This document shows, one piece after another, positions 15,943 through 24,975 of a DNA stretch of 64,000 bases; the stretch's first letter is position 1, and every line of letters starts with the position of its first letter. Source of the stretch: Actinopolymorpha rutila (GTDB lineage Bacteria > Actinomycetota > Actinomycetes > Propionibacteriales > Actinopolymorphaceae); contig NZ_JACBZH010000001.1 of the NCBI RefSeq assembly GCF_013407855.1, positions 5,270,001 to 5,334,000 of the forward strand, given 5' to 3'. The translations under genes were made by a program, and so were the position numbers. The notes beneath the pieces are model-generated. The model was not told the DNA's origin. It did not search any database and worked only from the letters and a program-made list of their open reading frames with translations.

Positions 15943-16632
15943 GTGACGATGCTGATAATGGCGCCCGTGAGCAGACCGCGGGTACTCGTCGTGGAAGACG
16001 ACCACGAGCTCAGGGACGTGCTGGTGCGTGGTCTGAAGGAGGCCGACTTCGCGGTGACGGCGGCCGTGGACGGCGCCGCCGCTCTGCGGACCCCGACCGA
16101 GACGCTGGACGCCGCGGTGATCGACATCGGCCTGCCCGACTCCGACGGCCGGGACGTCTGCCAGGCCCTTCGCGCACGCGGAGTGACCGCGCCGGTGGTG
16201 TTCCTCACCGCCCGGGACGGCCTCACCGACCGGCTCTCCGGGTTCTCCGCCGGGGGTGACGACTACCTCGGCAAGCCGTTCCACTTCGCCGAACTCGTCG
16301 CCCGGCTGCGAGCAGCACTGCACCGAACCGGCCATGACGCCGGCCCGGTGGTGGACGACCTGGAGCTCGATCCGGTGAACCACGAGATGAGCGTGCGGGA
16401 AGTGGTGGTGTCGCTGACTCCCACCGAGTTCCGGATCCTTGCCCGGCTCCTCGCCGCCCGTGGGTCAGTGGTCCGCCGGCACCAGTTGCTCGCCACCGGC
16501 TGGCCGGACGGCGCGATGGTCGCGGACAACACCCTCGACCAGTACGCCGCCCGGGTTCGCCGCAAGCTGAGGGACGTCGGGTCGACCTTGGAACTGGAGA
16601 CGGCCCGCGGACTCGGGTACCGGCTCAGGTGA
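15943..16632 (+). CDS. OmpR/PhoB-family response regulator
   Basis: A 229-residue two-domain regulator. Receiver domain residues 10-125: acidic pair VEDD, phospho-acceptor Asp in VIDIGLPDSDG (about residue 60), FLTARD switch Thr, and the invariant Lys in YLGKPFHF. The C-terminal winged helix (residues 135-229) has LTPTEFRILARLL, a recognition helix in DNTLDQYAARVRRKL, and the GLGYRL terminal hairpin. GTG 15943, ATG 15949 or ATG 15958 could all be the start. Its stop overlaps the kinase start by GTGA (16629-16632), so the two are coupled. The DUF347 gene and its TCAGG repeat just upstream are the likely target. Confidence 0.9.
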   Translation: MTMLIMAPVSRPRVLVVEDDHELRDVLVRGLKEADFAVTAAVDGAAALRTPTETLDAAVIDIGLPDSDGRDVCQALRARGVTAPVVFLTARDGLTDRLSGFSAGGDDYLGKPFHFAELVARLRAALHRTGHDAGPVVDDLELDPVNHEMSVREVVVSLTPTEFRILARLLAARGSVVRRHQLLATGWPDGAMVADNTLDQYAARVRRKLRDVGSTLELETARGLGYRLR

Positions 16633-17963
16633 TCCGACCGACCACGCTGCGCGGACGTCTCGCGCTCGTCGGGGTGCTCACGGTCGCCGCGTGGGTGGCC
16701 GTCCTCACGGTCGCGTTCAACGTCGGCCTCACCCACCGGCTGCACAGCCAGGCGGACGACGTGCTCAGGGCACGGGCCGAGGCGACCGTGGCCACCGTCG
16801 ATGTCGGCCCCGGCGGCCGGCTCGACGTACGGGAAGTTCCCAACGACACGGCGCTGGACACCGGGATCTGGATCTACGAAGGTCACCGCCTCGTCGAGGC
16901 CGGCGTCAGCCCGGGTGTACTGCGCGACGATGCCGCCGCTCTCGCCGGTCGGGGCGAACGGTTCCAGGACGCTCGGCACAACACGTCGGTCAGGTTGTAC
17001 GCACTCCCGGTACGTCTGGGCGGCCGACAGGTCGGCACCGTCGTCGCGGCCACGTCCCTCGACCCGTACCAACGCACCGCGCGACTGGCTCAGGTGGGAT
17101 CGATCGCCCTCGCCGCGTTGCTGCTCGTCGGGGTCTACGTCATGGCGCGGCTGACGGTTTCCCGGGCCCTCGAGCCGGTCGACCGGATGGCCGGTCAGGC
17201 AGCCGAGTGGAGCGCCCACGACGTCACGCAACGGTTCGGCACGGCCGCCAGGCCGGACGAGCTGGCTGCCCTCGCCGCCAGTCTGGACGGCCTGCTCGAC
17301 CGGCTGTCGGCCGTACTCCGGCACGAACGGCAGCTCTCGGCCGAGCTCTCCCACGAACTCCGTACACCACTTGCGCACATCGCCGCCGAGACCGAACTCC
17401 TGATCGGCAGAAGGCGCTCCGCCGACGAACTCGCCCGTGCCCACGTCGCCATCCGGGACAGCACGGATCGCATGCGCCGGATCATCGAGACGCTGCTGCT
17501 CGCCGCTCGCGACGGCAGGGTGGACGCCCCTGGACGGTGTGCGGTGAACGAGGTGCTGGCCTCGATGGTCGCACGGCACCGCGCGACAGGTGAGGTGTCG
17601 CTGACGTTGTCCGTCGAACCGTCCCGCCTCTACTGCGGCGTCAGCACCGACATCCTGGAACGGATCGTCAGCCCGGTCCTCGACAACGCGGTGCGGTACG
17701 CGTTCGGCCAGGTGCGGCTGAACGTGCGGCGGAAGGAGGACCTCCTCGAGATCGAGGTCGGCGACGACGGACCGGGACTGGCCCGCGGCGCCGCCGAACT
17801 CGCGTTCACGGCAGGCTGGCGCGGCGACCCGGCCGACCTGCACGACGGCGCCGGACTCGGCCTCCCCCTCGCTCGACGGCTCGCCAGGTCCGTGGGCGGC
17901 GAGGTCGAGCACCTGCCGTCCGAGCACGGCGCCGCTTTCGTCATCCGGTTGCCCAGCGGCTGA
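16629..17963 (+). CDS. Membrane sensor histidine kinase
   Basis: A 444-residue sensor kinase. Two membrane helices (about 10-32 and 150-172) flank an extracytoplasmic sensor of about 115 residues without a recognised fold. A HAMP linker follows (SRALEPVDRMAGQAAEW), then the dimerisation H-box SHELRTPLAHI (phospho-accepting His), N-box VLDNAVRYA, G1 box DDGPGL, and G2 box GAGLGLPLARRLA. All catalytic boxes are intact. It should phosphorylate the OmpR-type regulator encoded immediately upstream. The stimulus is unknown; the neighbouring DUF347 membrane gene is the best functional hint. Confidence 0.9.
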   Translation: MIRPTTLRGRLALVGVLTVAAWVAVLTVAFNVGLTHRLHSQADDVLRARAEATVATVDVGPGGRLDVREVPNDTALDTGIWIYEGHRLVEAGVSPGVLRDDAAALAGRGERFQDARHNTSVRLYALPVRLGGRQVGTVVAATSLDPYQRTARLAQVGSIALAALLLVGVYVMARLTVSRALEPVDRMAGQAAEWSAHDVTQRFGTAARPDELAALAASLDGLLDRLSAVLRHERQLSAELSHELRTPLAHIAAETELLIGRRRSADELARAHVAIRDSTDRMRRIIETLLLAARDGRVDAPGRCAVNEVLASMVARHRATGEVSLTLSVEPSRLYCGVSTDILERIVSPVLDNAVRYAFGQVRLNVRRKEDLLEIEVGDDGPGLARGAAELAFTAGWRGDPADLHDGAGLGLPLARRLARSVGGEVEHLPSEHGAAFVIRLPSG

Positions 17964-18154
17964 CCGGATGGTCCGGTTGGTTCGGTTGGTCGGGCTGGTC
18001 GTGTGCACCGGCGTGTCCCGGCACCCCGTAGTCGGGCGTCAAGTGTGGCTTGCCCGGTGTCAACCGGCCGTTTCCTCACCGCCGATCCGGCATACGATCG
18101 GTTATGGGTGACCAGGTTCACTGGTGACCCGGTTGCTGACATCGGGAGGTCAGC

Positions 18155-19123
18155 ATGGTGGTCGCGATTGTCCTTGTCCTCGCGATCGTCCTGATCGCGT
18201 TCTTCGCGAGCGCACGGGTCGTACGCCAGATCGAGAGAGGTGTGGTCTTCCGGCTCGGCCAGGTCCTCGCTCCTCCTCGGCAACCAGGTTTCACCATGAT
18301 CATCCCGTTCGTCGACCGCATGCGTAAGGTCAACATCCAGGTCGCGACGATGCCGGTGCCCGCGCAGGAGGGCATCACGCGGGACAACGTGACCGTGCGG
18401 GTGGACGCCGTCGTGTACTTCAACGTCGACGACCCGATCCGGGCGATCGTCAACGTCCAGGACTACGACTTCGCCGTGTCGCAGGTCGCTCAGACGTCCC
18501 TGCGTTCGATCATCGGCAAGAGTGAGCTCGACGACCTGCTGTGCAACCGCGAACGCCTGAACGAGGGGCTCGCGCTGATGATCGACAGCCCGTCCGTCGG
18601 GTGGGGAATCACCATCGACCGGGTGGAGATCAAGGACGTCGCGTTGCCCGAGACGATGAAGCGGTCCATGTCGCGGCAGGCCGAGGCCGAACGCGAACGA
18701 CGTTCCCGGATCATCACCGCTGACGGAGAGTTCCAGGCGTCGAAGAAGCTGGCCTCGGCGGCCAAGGAGATGGCGGACACGCCCGCGGCCCTGCAGCTGC
18801 GCCTGCTCCAGACCATCGTCGAGGTTGCCGCGGAGAAGAACTCCACCGTCGTCCTCCCCTTCCCGGTCGAGCTGCTGAGGTTCCTCGACACCGCGGCCGG
18901 CGGACTTGTCCAGCAGCTCTCCACCGCGACGACCGGGACACGCACGCGCGACAGCGGTCCCGCCGAGGTCGAGTCCGCCCCGTCCGGCCCGGCCGGCGTG
19001 GAGCCGGCCGACGCCGAATCGGCCGAGCTCGAGGCGGGTGGCCCGGAGCCGAGCGAGCCTGCCCGACCGGCCCTACCCCACCAGACGCGCTCGGACGAGG
19101 CCGGACAGCACACTCACCGCTGA
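18155..19123 (+). CDS. Slipin / SPFH-domain (stomatin-like) protein
   Basis: A 322-residue stomatin-type protein. An N-terminal hydrophobic hairpin (VVAIVLVLAIVLIAFFASA) anchors it, followed by the SPFH domain (residues ~25-190): ERGVVFRLGQVL, the NVTVRVDAVVYFNV strand pair, SLRSIIGKSELDDLL and VEIKDVALPETM. A basic coiled-coil helix (SRQAEAERERRSRII) should drive oligomerisation. The last 65 residues are an acidic, Ala/Glu/Pro-rich disordered tail longer than usual. GGGAGG sits 6 bases before ATG 18155. No NfeD partner gene is adjacent. Upstream there is an inverted repeat CCGATC-N8-GATCGG at 18082-18101 that may be regulatory. Confidence 0.85.
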   Translation: MVVAIVLVLAIVLIAFFASARVVRQIERGVVFRLGQVLAPPRQPGFTMIIPFVDRMRKVNIQVATMPVPAQEGITRDNVTVRVDAVVYFNVDDPIRAIVNVQDYDFAVSQVAQTSLRSIIGKSELDDLLCNRERLNEGLALMIDSPSVGWGITIDRVEIKDVALPETMKRSMSRQAEAERERRSRIITADGEFQASKKLASAAKEMADTPAALQLRLLQTIVEVAAEKNSTVVLPFPVELLRFLDTAAGGLVQQLSTATTGTRTRDSGPAEVESAPSGPAGVEPADAESAELEAGGPEPSEPARPALPHQTRSDEAGQHTHR

Positions 19124-19192
19124 CGGCCGTCCGGGTCCGCGGGCCCCGGGTTCACGGGCACTGGCTGCACGAGCCTGGCAGGATCGTCGGGC

Positions 19193-20009
19193 ATGAGCCG
19201 GACAGCGTGGGGCACGCATGCAGTCGAACTCACCGGTGACCAGGTGATCAAGCGGTTTCCGGAAGCCGACGGCGGGTGCGCGGAACGCGAGTGGCGTGCT
19301 CTCACGCTGTTGCACGAACACGTCCCCGGCCTCGCACCCGAACCCGTGAAAGCCCAGCTCGGGGTGACCGGATCGACGGTGCTGATGTCCCGGCTTCCCG
19401 GCACTCCGCTGCGGGGACTCACGCTGAGCAGCGAGCAACTCGCGGCGCTGGCGACGGCCATGCGGGCGATCCACACGGCCCTGCCGTCCGATGTGCTCCG
19501 GCAGGTCCCGATCCGGCCCGGCCAGCAGGCCGGCCTCGTCGCCCATCTTCGCCGGTGGGCTGCCGAGAAGCCGCCCGAGGTCGACGCCCAGGTGGGCCGT
19601 GCGCTGAGTGCTGGACTGACCTGGCTGGAACGTTCGGGACTCCAGGCGGACCACGCCCCCGCCGTTCCGCCGGTCTTCGGGCCGGGAGACGGCAACCTCG
19701 CCAACTATCTGTGGGACGGCTCCCAGGTCCGGATCGTCGACTTCGAGGACTCCGGCCGCAGCGACCGGGCCTTCGAGCTCGCGGAGGTCACCGAGCACGT
19801 CGGCAGCTGGGTCGAACATCCCCTGGATACGCGGGCGTTCCTGGGCCAGTTCGAGTTTGACACCCGCCGAGTCCGTACGCCTGCGGGAATGTCGACGACT
19901 CCTCGCCCTCGTCTGGCTGTACCTGCTGAGCTTCGACGGTGACAACCGGCGCAACCCACCGGGCACGGCGGAACGTCAGGCCGAGCGTCTCATGGTTCTC
20001 CTCGGCTGA
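19193..20009 (+). pseudogene. APH-family phosphotransferase with a C-terminal frameshift
   Basis: The first ~225 residues are a good APH-type kinase: LMSRLPGTPLRGL, AMRAIHTALP, the catalytic GPGDGNLANYLWDG and metal-binding IVDFEDSGRSDRA. After FLGQFEF the frame changes into low-quality sequence and ends at 19942. In the +1 frame, from about 19869, the expected C-terminus appears instead: ESVRLRECRRLLALVWLYLL and a final ERQAERLMVLLG ending at TGA 20007-20009. Removing one C from the CCC run at 19863-19865 restores one continuous frame. This is either a recent mutation, a sequencing error in a homopolymer, or programmed slippage. The catalytic residues lie before the shift, so partial activity is not excluded. 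Confidence 0.65.
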
Positions 20010-20035
20010 TCGTTGTCAGTGCCTGCTGACACCAG

Positions 20036-20623
20036 GTGGACCTGCTCGGGTTCTCCACCGGGGGTCGGGTAGCCATGCACTTCCTGGACAAGCATCCTGC
20101 GCAGGTGCGCCGGCTGGTTCTCGCGTCCACCACGGCGTATCAGGACTTCGCGGGGTACTTGGAGGGCTGGGACGACTACCACCGTCGCGTACGGCAGCAG
20201 CTTCCCGAGGACCAGATCGACGGTGACACGTTCGAGCCCTGGGCCAGGAATGGTGCTTCAACCGCCATCTGGGACCTGTCGTTGCTGCCGGAGTACCTCG
20301 AACTCCTTGACCGGGTGCGGTTCTCCGGCACCTGGGGCGCCGCACATCCCGACCCCGCCGAAACGCTGCATCCCTGGTGCCCAGGCGATCCAGTGGGGAT
20401 CCTGCGCCAAGCACGGAAGCCCGTTCTTGTTCTGCACGGCGAGAAGGACATGGGCTTCCCGGTACAGGTTGCCCACAGGCTGCACGAGGAACTTCCTGGC
20501 AGTGAGCTCGCGGTGGTCGACGGGGCCGCCCACCAGTGCCAGTTCGAGAAGCCGGACGTGTGGGCACGACACGTCCGAGAATTCCTGGACGCGAACGCCG
20601 GTTCCGACCGCCCAGGGCGCTGA
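20036..20623 (+). pseudogene. N-terminally truncated alpha/beta hydrolase
   Basis: The 195-residue frame begins directly at the nucleophile strand (DLLGFSTGGRVAMHFL, Ser at about residue 8), so the first ~80-90 residues of an alpha/beta hydrolase, including the oxyanion-hole strand, are missing. The rest is well kept: LVLASTTAYQ, PVLVLHGEKDMGFP with the acid and GAAHQCQFEKPD with the catalytic His. No Shine-Dalgarno precedes GTG 20036, and only 26 bases separate it from the end of the frameshifted kinase. A deletion that removed the 5' part of the gene is the simplest reading. Without the core strands it is unlikely to fold as an active enzyme. Confidence 0.65.
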
Positions 20624-20754
20624 CGGCGGCTCGGAAGCGTAGCGGCGTGTCCGAGAGCGGCCGTTCAGGCCCGGATTCACGCCGTCCTGCTTGCCGTCGC
20701 CGCGGACTGGGTGCAGGCTGCGTCATCGTCGTGACCGCGACCAGGGAGGCGACC

Positions 20755-21735
20755 ATGTCCCGTTCACATTCTCCCCTGTCTGTCCTTCGACGCGGCCTCC
20801 TGCCGGTCGCGGCCGCCGCGCTCGCAGCGGCGTTGTCGGCCGCCGCGCCTTCGTCCGCCTCCGTGTCCGCGCCGGTCACGACATCGCCGGGAATCGGCTC
20901 CGCCGCTGAACAGCGTTCGGGTGTGCCGTCGCCGGCACCGGGATGGCGGCGGGTGTGGACGGACTCGTTCGACGGCGGGGCAGGCAGCCGGGTCGACGCG
21001 GACCGATGGACCTACGACGTCGGGCCGGGATCGAACTTCGGTACGGGCGAGATCGAGACCGCCACCGACTCGACGGACAACGTCTTCCAGGACGGCCGCG
21101 GCAACCTCGTCATCCGGGCGCTTGGTTCGGACCGCACCTGGACGTCCGGCCGAATCCGTACCCCCCGGCTCTTCGGCGCCCCCGCCGGTGGCGCCATGCG
21201 GGTCAGCGCGTCCATCCAGCAACCCAACCCTGCCCACGGCCTCGGCTACTGGCCGGCGTTCTGGATGCTCGGACCGGGCGACTGGCCCGGAGCCGGCGAG
21301 ATAGACATCCTCGAGGACGTCAACGCCCGAAGCCATGTCGCGTCCACCTTCCACTGCGGCGTCTACCCCGACGGCCCGTGCAACGAGCCCATCGGCATCG
21401 GAAGTGGCCTGAAACCCTGCCCCGGCTGCCAGACCAGCTTCCACACCTACTCCGTGGTCGTCGACCGGCGGAACCCACTACGCGAACGGATCCGATGGTA
21501 CCTCGACGGCGCCCAGACCTTCGCGATCGACCAGTCCCAGGTGCCGGCCGAGACCTGGCGGGCCGCGGTCGACCACGGCTTCGCCGTCATCCTCGACCTC
21601 GCGGTCGGCGGTGGCTTCCCCGACGGAGTCTGCGGATGCAGTACGCCAACCCCGCAGACCTCTTCCGGCGGCACTCTCCAGGTCGGATACGTCGCGGTCG
21701 ACGAACTCAGCAGTCCGCGGGGCGCACGACAGTAG
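20755..21735 (+). CDS. Secreted GH16 family glycoside hydrolase (beta-glucanase-like)
   Basis: A 326-residue secreted enzyme. Sec signal peptide at residues 1-36 (RRGLLPVAAAALAAAL, cleavage near SSASVSA), a short Pro/Ser linker, then a GH16 jelly-roll domain from about residue 62. The active-site strand reads GEIDILEDVN, which holds the nucleophile and acid/base glutamates of the E-I-D-I-x-E motif. Flanking WPAFWMLGP and HTYSVVVD are typical. Four paired cysteines in the CGVYPDGPCNEP and KPCPGCQ loops suggest extracellular stability. Likely acts on beta-1,3- or mixed-linked glucans such as laminarin or fungal walls. ATG 20755 has GGGAGG at 6-base spacing. Single gene. Confidence 0.85.
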   Translation: MSRSHSPLSVLRRGLLPVAAAALAAALSAAAPSSASVSAPVTTSPGIGSAAEQRSGVPSPAPGWRRVWTDSFDGGAGSRVDADRWTYDVGPGSNFGTGEIETATDSTDNVFQDGRGNLVIRALGSDRTWTSGRIRTPRLFGAPAGGAMRVSASIQQPNPAHGLGYWPAFWMLGPGDWPGAGEIDILEDVNARSHVASTFHCGVYPDGPCNEPIGIGSGLKPCPGCQTSFHTYSVVVDRRNPLRERIRWYLDGAQTFAIDQSQVPAETWRAAVDHGFAVILDLAVGGGFPDGVCGCSTPTPQTSSGGTLQVGYVAVDELSSPRGARQ

Positions 21736-21902
21736 CGGAGACGCCGTAGTCCGGACATCCGGCTGTTGTGTGGGACGTGTAGGCGCGCCCGGCCGGCGCG
21801 GTTCCCCACCTCTGTTTGTCGACCTGAGCAAGGGGCACATGCGCGCTTGACGGACGACGACCTCATCGTCGACCCAGCAGCTGGTTTCGGGGACGGCACA
21901 CG

Positions 21903-23414
21903 ATGTCACGCAGATTCGCGTTGGTCCTGGTTGTCATCGGGCTGCTGGCAGGTGCCATCACGGCGCCGATGCTGCTGGACCGGGCCCGGGAGACACCTGC
22001 GACGTCGGAGGCCGCGAACGCCCGTCCGGCGATGTGGCCGCACCCGAAGCCCACTCCGACGCCCACCCCGTCACCCGGTGCACCGAAGAACGGCGAGGCG
22101 TGGGGTTGGACGCAACTGACGCCACGCGGGACCGTGATCCGCTGGGCGACGACGGAGCTGCCCGCCGGCGTGTGCCCGACCGTCAACTACACCTACCAGG
22201 GCATGAGAACCGGCCACCAGATGGTCTTCGTCAGCGGCCCGTTCGGGACGCAGTTCCCCACGACGGTCTGCCGGCTGCCCGTACCCGACGGCGCCACCAA
22301 CGCGGTCGTGCAGAGCACCACGACGAACGCAAGGATCATCAACCCGGCGAACCTCCAACTGCCGCTAGCGCGGTGGCAGGCGGCGGGGCGGCCTCGGCCC
22401 AACAGCATCGTGGCGATCGGTGACGCCGGCTGCGAGGTCAGGTTCACCAATCCCGCGCTGGACCAGAACTGCTCGCACGACTGGCCGTTCCAGCCACTTT
22501 CCATCAACGCCGCGGCGCTCTCGCGTCCCGAACTCGTCATCGAGGCGGGCGACTACGTGTATCGCGAACAACCACAGGCCGCCAACGACGCCACCCCCGG
22601 TTGCGACATGCAGGGACAGGCTGCGGACTGGGACTGTCTGGTCAAGGACTTCTTCCGCCCGGCCGCGGCGTTGCTGGGGCAGGCGCCGTTCATCTTCGCC
22701 CGTGGAAACCACGAGGTGTGTACGCCAGGGATCGGGCGGGGCGCCGAGTGGTTCCGCTACCTCCACACGGTGCTCTTCTCGAACAACCAGTGCTTCACCT
22801 ACCCCGACACACCCACCCAACCGGTCCAGATCAACGCGGGCACGCTGCACTTCGTCCTGATGGACACCTCGTCCGCAACCCCCGGCAACGACTTCGTGCT
22901 GGATCCGCAGGAGGTTCCGCTGTGGAGGCGGGCGTTCGACCAGGTGAACGCGTTGGCCGCGAACAACCCCACCCAGGACTATTTCCTGATCTCCCACAAG
23001 CCGCTGTGGATGGTGCAGGCCGCCTCCTCGACCACGGTCACCTGGACAAACCCAACGCTGGAAAAGTCGATCTCGCAGACCGCCCTGACCGCGCTGGCAC
23101 CCAACATCCGGCTCGTCATCTCCGGGCACGAGCACCTGTACCAGCTGTTGGGCTTCAACAGCTCACGTCCGCCGCAGTTGACGGTGGGTTCGTCCGGATC
23201 CGAACTCAACACGGCACCCGACGACAGCAAGGTGCTCGGCAAGGTCGTCGACAACCAGCCCGTCAGGAAGTCGATCTCACAGGACGTGCACGGATACCTG
23301 CTGCTACGCGACCAGGGCCAGTGGCACCTGACCTTCCACGACACCTCCGGTTCCAAGCTGGGCCCGGAGTGCACGCTGAGCAACGGCGCCACGAAACGAC
23401 TGACCTGTGTCTGA
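21903..23414 (+). CDS. Exported calcineurin-like metallophosphoesterase
   Basis: A 503-residue extracytoplasmic phosphoesterase. Residues 6-25 are a signal anchor (FALVLVVIGLLAGAITAP), followed by a Thr/Pro linker (PTPTPTPSPG). The five metal motifs of the calcineurin fold appear in order: AIGDAGC, EAGDYVYRE, RGNHEVC, ISHKPLW and SGHEHLYQ. Several cysteines suggest disulfides outside the cell. The ~130 residues before the first motif form an uncharacterised beta-rich domain. Substrate not evident. ATG 21903 follows a GGGGACGGCAC purine-rich stretch. A strong hairpin closes the gene. Confidence 0.8.
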   Translation: MSRRFALVLVVIGLLAGAITAPMLLDRARETPATSEAANARPAMWPHPKPTPTPTPSPGAPKNGEAWGWTQLTPRGTVIRWATTELPAGVCPTVNYTYQGMRTGHQMVFVSGPFGTQFPTTVCRLPVPDGATNAVVQSTTTNARIINPANLQLPLARWQAAGRPRPNSIVAIGDAGCEVRFTNPALDQNCSHDWPFQPLSINAAALSRPELVIEAGDYVYREQPQAANDATPGCDMQGQAADWDCLVKDFFRPAAALLGQAPFIFARGNHEVCTPGIGRGAEWFRYLHTVLFSNNQCFTYPDTPTQPVQINAGTLHFVLMDTSSATPGNDFVLDPQEVPLWRRAFDQVNALAANNPTQDYFLISHKPLWMVQAASSTTVTWTNPTLEKSISQTALTALAPNIRLVISGHEHLYQLLGFNSSRPPQLTVGSSGSELNTAPDDSKVLGKVVDNQPVRKSISQDVHGYLLLRDQGQWHLTFHDTSGSKLGPECTLSNGATKRLTCV

Positions 23415-23439
23415 GCCTCGCCGTGGGCGAGGCTCAGAC
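23409..23439. terminator. Strong bidirectional terminator hairpin
   Basis: GTCTGAGCCTCGCC (23409-23422) and GGCGAGGCTCAGAC (23426-23439) form a perfect 14-bp stem with a 3-base loop. The stem includes the stop codon of the phosphoesterase gene and lies 8 bases from the end of the convergent ankyrin gene, so it can serve both. Confidence 0.8.
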
Positions 23440-23446
23440 GAACGGG

Positions 23447-24688
23447 TCAGTCGATCCGCGCACCGTGTCGACGCAGGAGTTCGTCCACGCCGTCGTCGCC
23501 GGTCGGCCGGTTGATCGCGTCCGCCCGGGCACCGGCCGCCAGCAGTCGCTCGACGATGGTGACCCGGTCTGGATGCGTGCCGTTGTTCACCGCCCACACC
23601 GCGACCCCCAACACCGTGGCGTGGTGGTAGTTGTCCGCGTCCTCCAGGGGAGCGCCGCGGGTGATCAGGAGGTCGACCACGTCCAGGTGACCCTGGACGG
23701 CCGCCCAGTGCAGCGCGGTGAGGCCGGCCATCGCCCGCGTACCTGGATCGGCTCCTCGACGGGACAGCAGGTCGACCACCCCGGCGTGCCCCAGTGCGGC
23801 GGCGACGACGAACGCCCAGCCGACGTTCGCCTCGGGCCGTCGCGGCAGGTTCGGTCGCAACCCGACGACCCGGACGTGTGACCGCAGCCGGCCCTCGTCG
23901 TCCAGGTAGTCACGTACGAGATCCTCCCGGCCGAGGCCGGCGGCCGACACGATGTCGTCGGTTCGTGCACCTCTGCGGACCAGTGCCTCGGCGGCAGACG
24001 AGTACTGGTACGCCAGTGCGATCACCAACGGCCGGTTGTCGTCGCCCGGACCGTTCACTGTCGCACCGAAGTCGACCAGCTTGTCCACCAGGCGCGCCTG
24101 CACCCCGGCTTCGGCCGGATGGGTGCTGGAGACGAGCATCTCCATCGTCGTTGCGTCGTCCGCTCCGTACATGGAGGCGACAGCATCGGCCTCAGCGCCC
24201 CGCGCCAGCAGCAGGTCTGCGACCTCGACGGCGTTGGGCGGAGTCTTCTGCCGATATGTCTCCACACCGTTGGCGGCGACGTAGTGCAACAACGTCGCCC
24301 GGTGCGTACGGGTCGACCGCGCACGAACCAGGTCCGGGTGACGGTCTACCAACGTGGTCAGCGTGTCGAGGTCACCGGTGACGATCGCGTCCACGGCGGC
24401 CTCGTACCTGCCGACGGGGCCGTCAACCAGACCTTGCAGGTGGGCGGAGAACTTCGGCCAGCTGGCGAAGCCGTGCTCGCGGGCGATCACGAACTGCGCG
24501 TCGGCGAGCGTGTGACCGGACCGGTCACTGGAGCGATGCTGCCGATCGACCGCGGGCAACTCACGGTTGACGCGTTCGAGAGCGTCCGGATCGCCGGCCC
24601 GGCAGGCCTTCAGCAGATCCTTGGCCTGCTTGTGGTACTGCTCCAGGCTGGGGCGCGGCGGAAGCGAGCGGGCATGGATGACGTCCAT
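23447..24688 (-). CDS. Ankyrin repeat protein
   Basis: A 413-residue soluble protein made of ankyrin repeats. An N-terminal helical cap (SLEQYHKQAKDLLKACRAGD) precedes roughly six to seven repeats; the clearest are TLLHYVAANGVE, VADLLLARGAEADAV, VVDLLSRRGADP and GLTALHWAAVQGHLDVVDLL. These units bind partner proteins; no enzymatic domain is attached. Start ATG 24688 has an AAGAGG at 5-base spacing. In the mRNA this Shine-Dalgarno can pair with an upstream copy, see 24691-24745. Divergent from the WYL regulator. Confidence 0.8.
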   Translation of the reverse strand: MDVIHARSLPPRPSLEQYHKQAKDLLKACRAGDPDALERVNRELPAVDRQHRSSDRSGHTLADAQFVIAREHGFASWPKFSAHLQGLVDGPVGRYEAAVDAIVTGDLDTLTTLVDRHPDLVRARSTRTHRATLLHYVAANGVETYRQKTPPNAVEVADLLLARGAEADAVASMYGADDATTMEMLVSSTHPAEAGVQARLVDKLVDFGATVNGPGDDNRPLVIALAYQYSSAAEALVRRGARTDDIVSAAGLGREDLVRDYLDDEGRLRSHVRVVGLRPNLPRRPEANVGWAFVVAAALGHAGVVDLLSRRGADPGTRAMAGLTALHWAAVQGHLDVVDLLITRGAPLEDADNYHHATVLGVAVWAVNNGTHPDRVTIVERLLAAGARADAINRPTGDDGVDELLRRHGARID

Positions 24689-24690
24689 AC

Positions 24691-24745
24691 GAACCTCTTT
24701 CGTAGGTCGCCTGGGGTCCGCCCGGGTCAGGCTGAAAGAAGGTTC
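24691..24745 (-). promoter_or_regulatory. Predicted leader stem sequestering the ankyrin-gene Shine-Dalgarno
   Basis: Read on the minus strand, GAACCTTCTTTC (24745-24734) can pair with GAAAGAGGTTC (24701-24691), 11 base pairs with a one-base bulge, two bases before the ATG at 24688. The 3' arm contains the whole Shine-Dalgarno. The loop of about 32 bases holds a further small CCTG/CAGG stem. Translational control is inferred from this geometry. Confidence 0.4.
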
Positions 24746-24975
24746 GTCACCTTCGATGCACTGGGTGGGTGGGCACTGCCCTTTCCGCGGACCGGTCGCG
24801 CCCCTCGCGCGTACCGGCACGCTATTGCCGCGCGACGGACGCGTCAACCCCGGAGATCGTCGAACCTCACCGCGGCGCCAGGGATCGTTCGCGCAGGATC
24901 GCACCGCTGTCGGATGCCATCGGTAGGACGCTAGCGTTGGTCGCGGACGTTCTGCTGCCGGAACCGGATCGAGCG

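Noticed and set aside
16263-18008. A 581-codon minus-strand frame across the two-component genes
   Set aside because: It mirrors the histidine kinase and regulator codons and has no motif; the plus-strand genes are certain.
13141-18010. Similar GGTCCGGTTGGTCGTGTGC-like stretches near 13148 and 17970
   Set aside because: Short, imperfect and low-complexity GGTTGGT runs; not enough to call a mobile or regulatory repeat.
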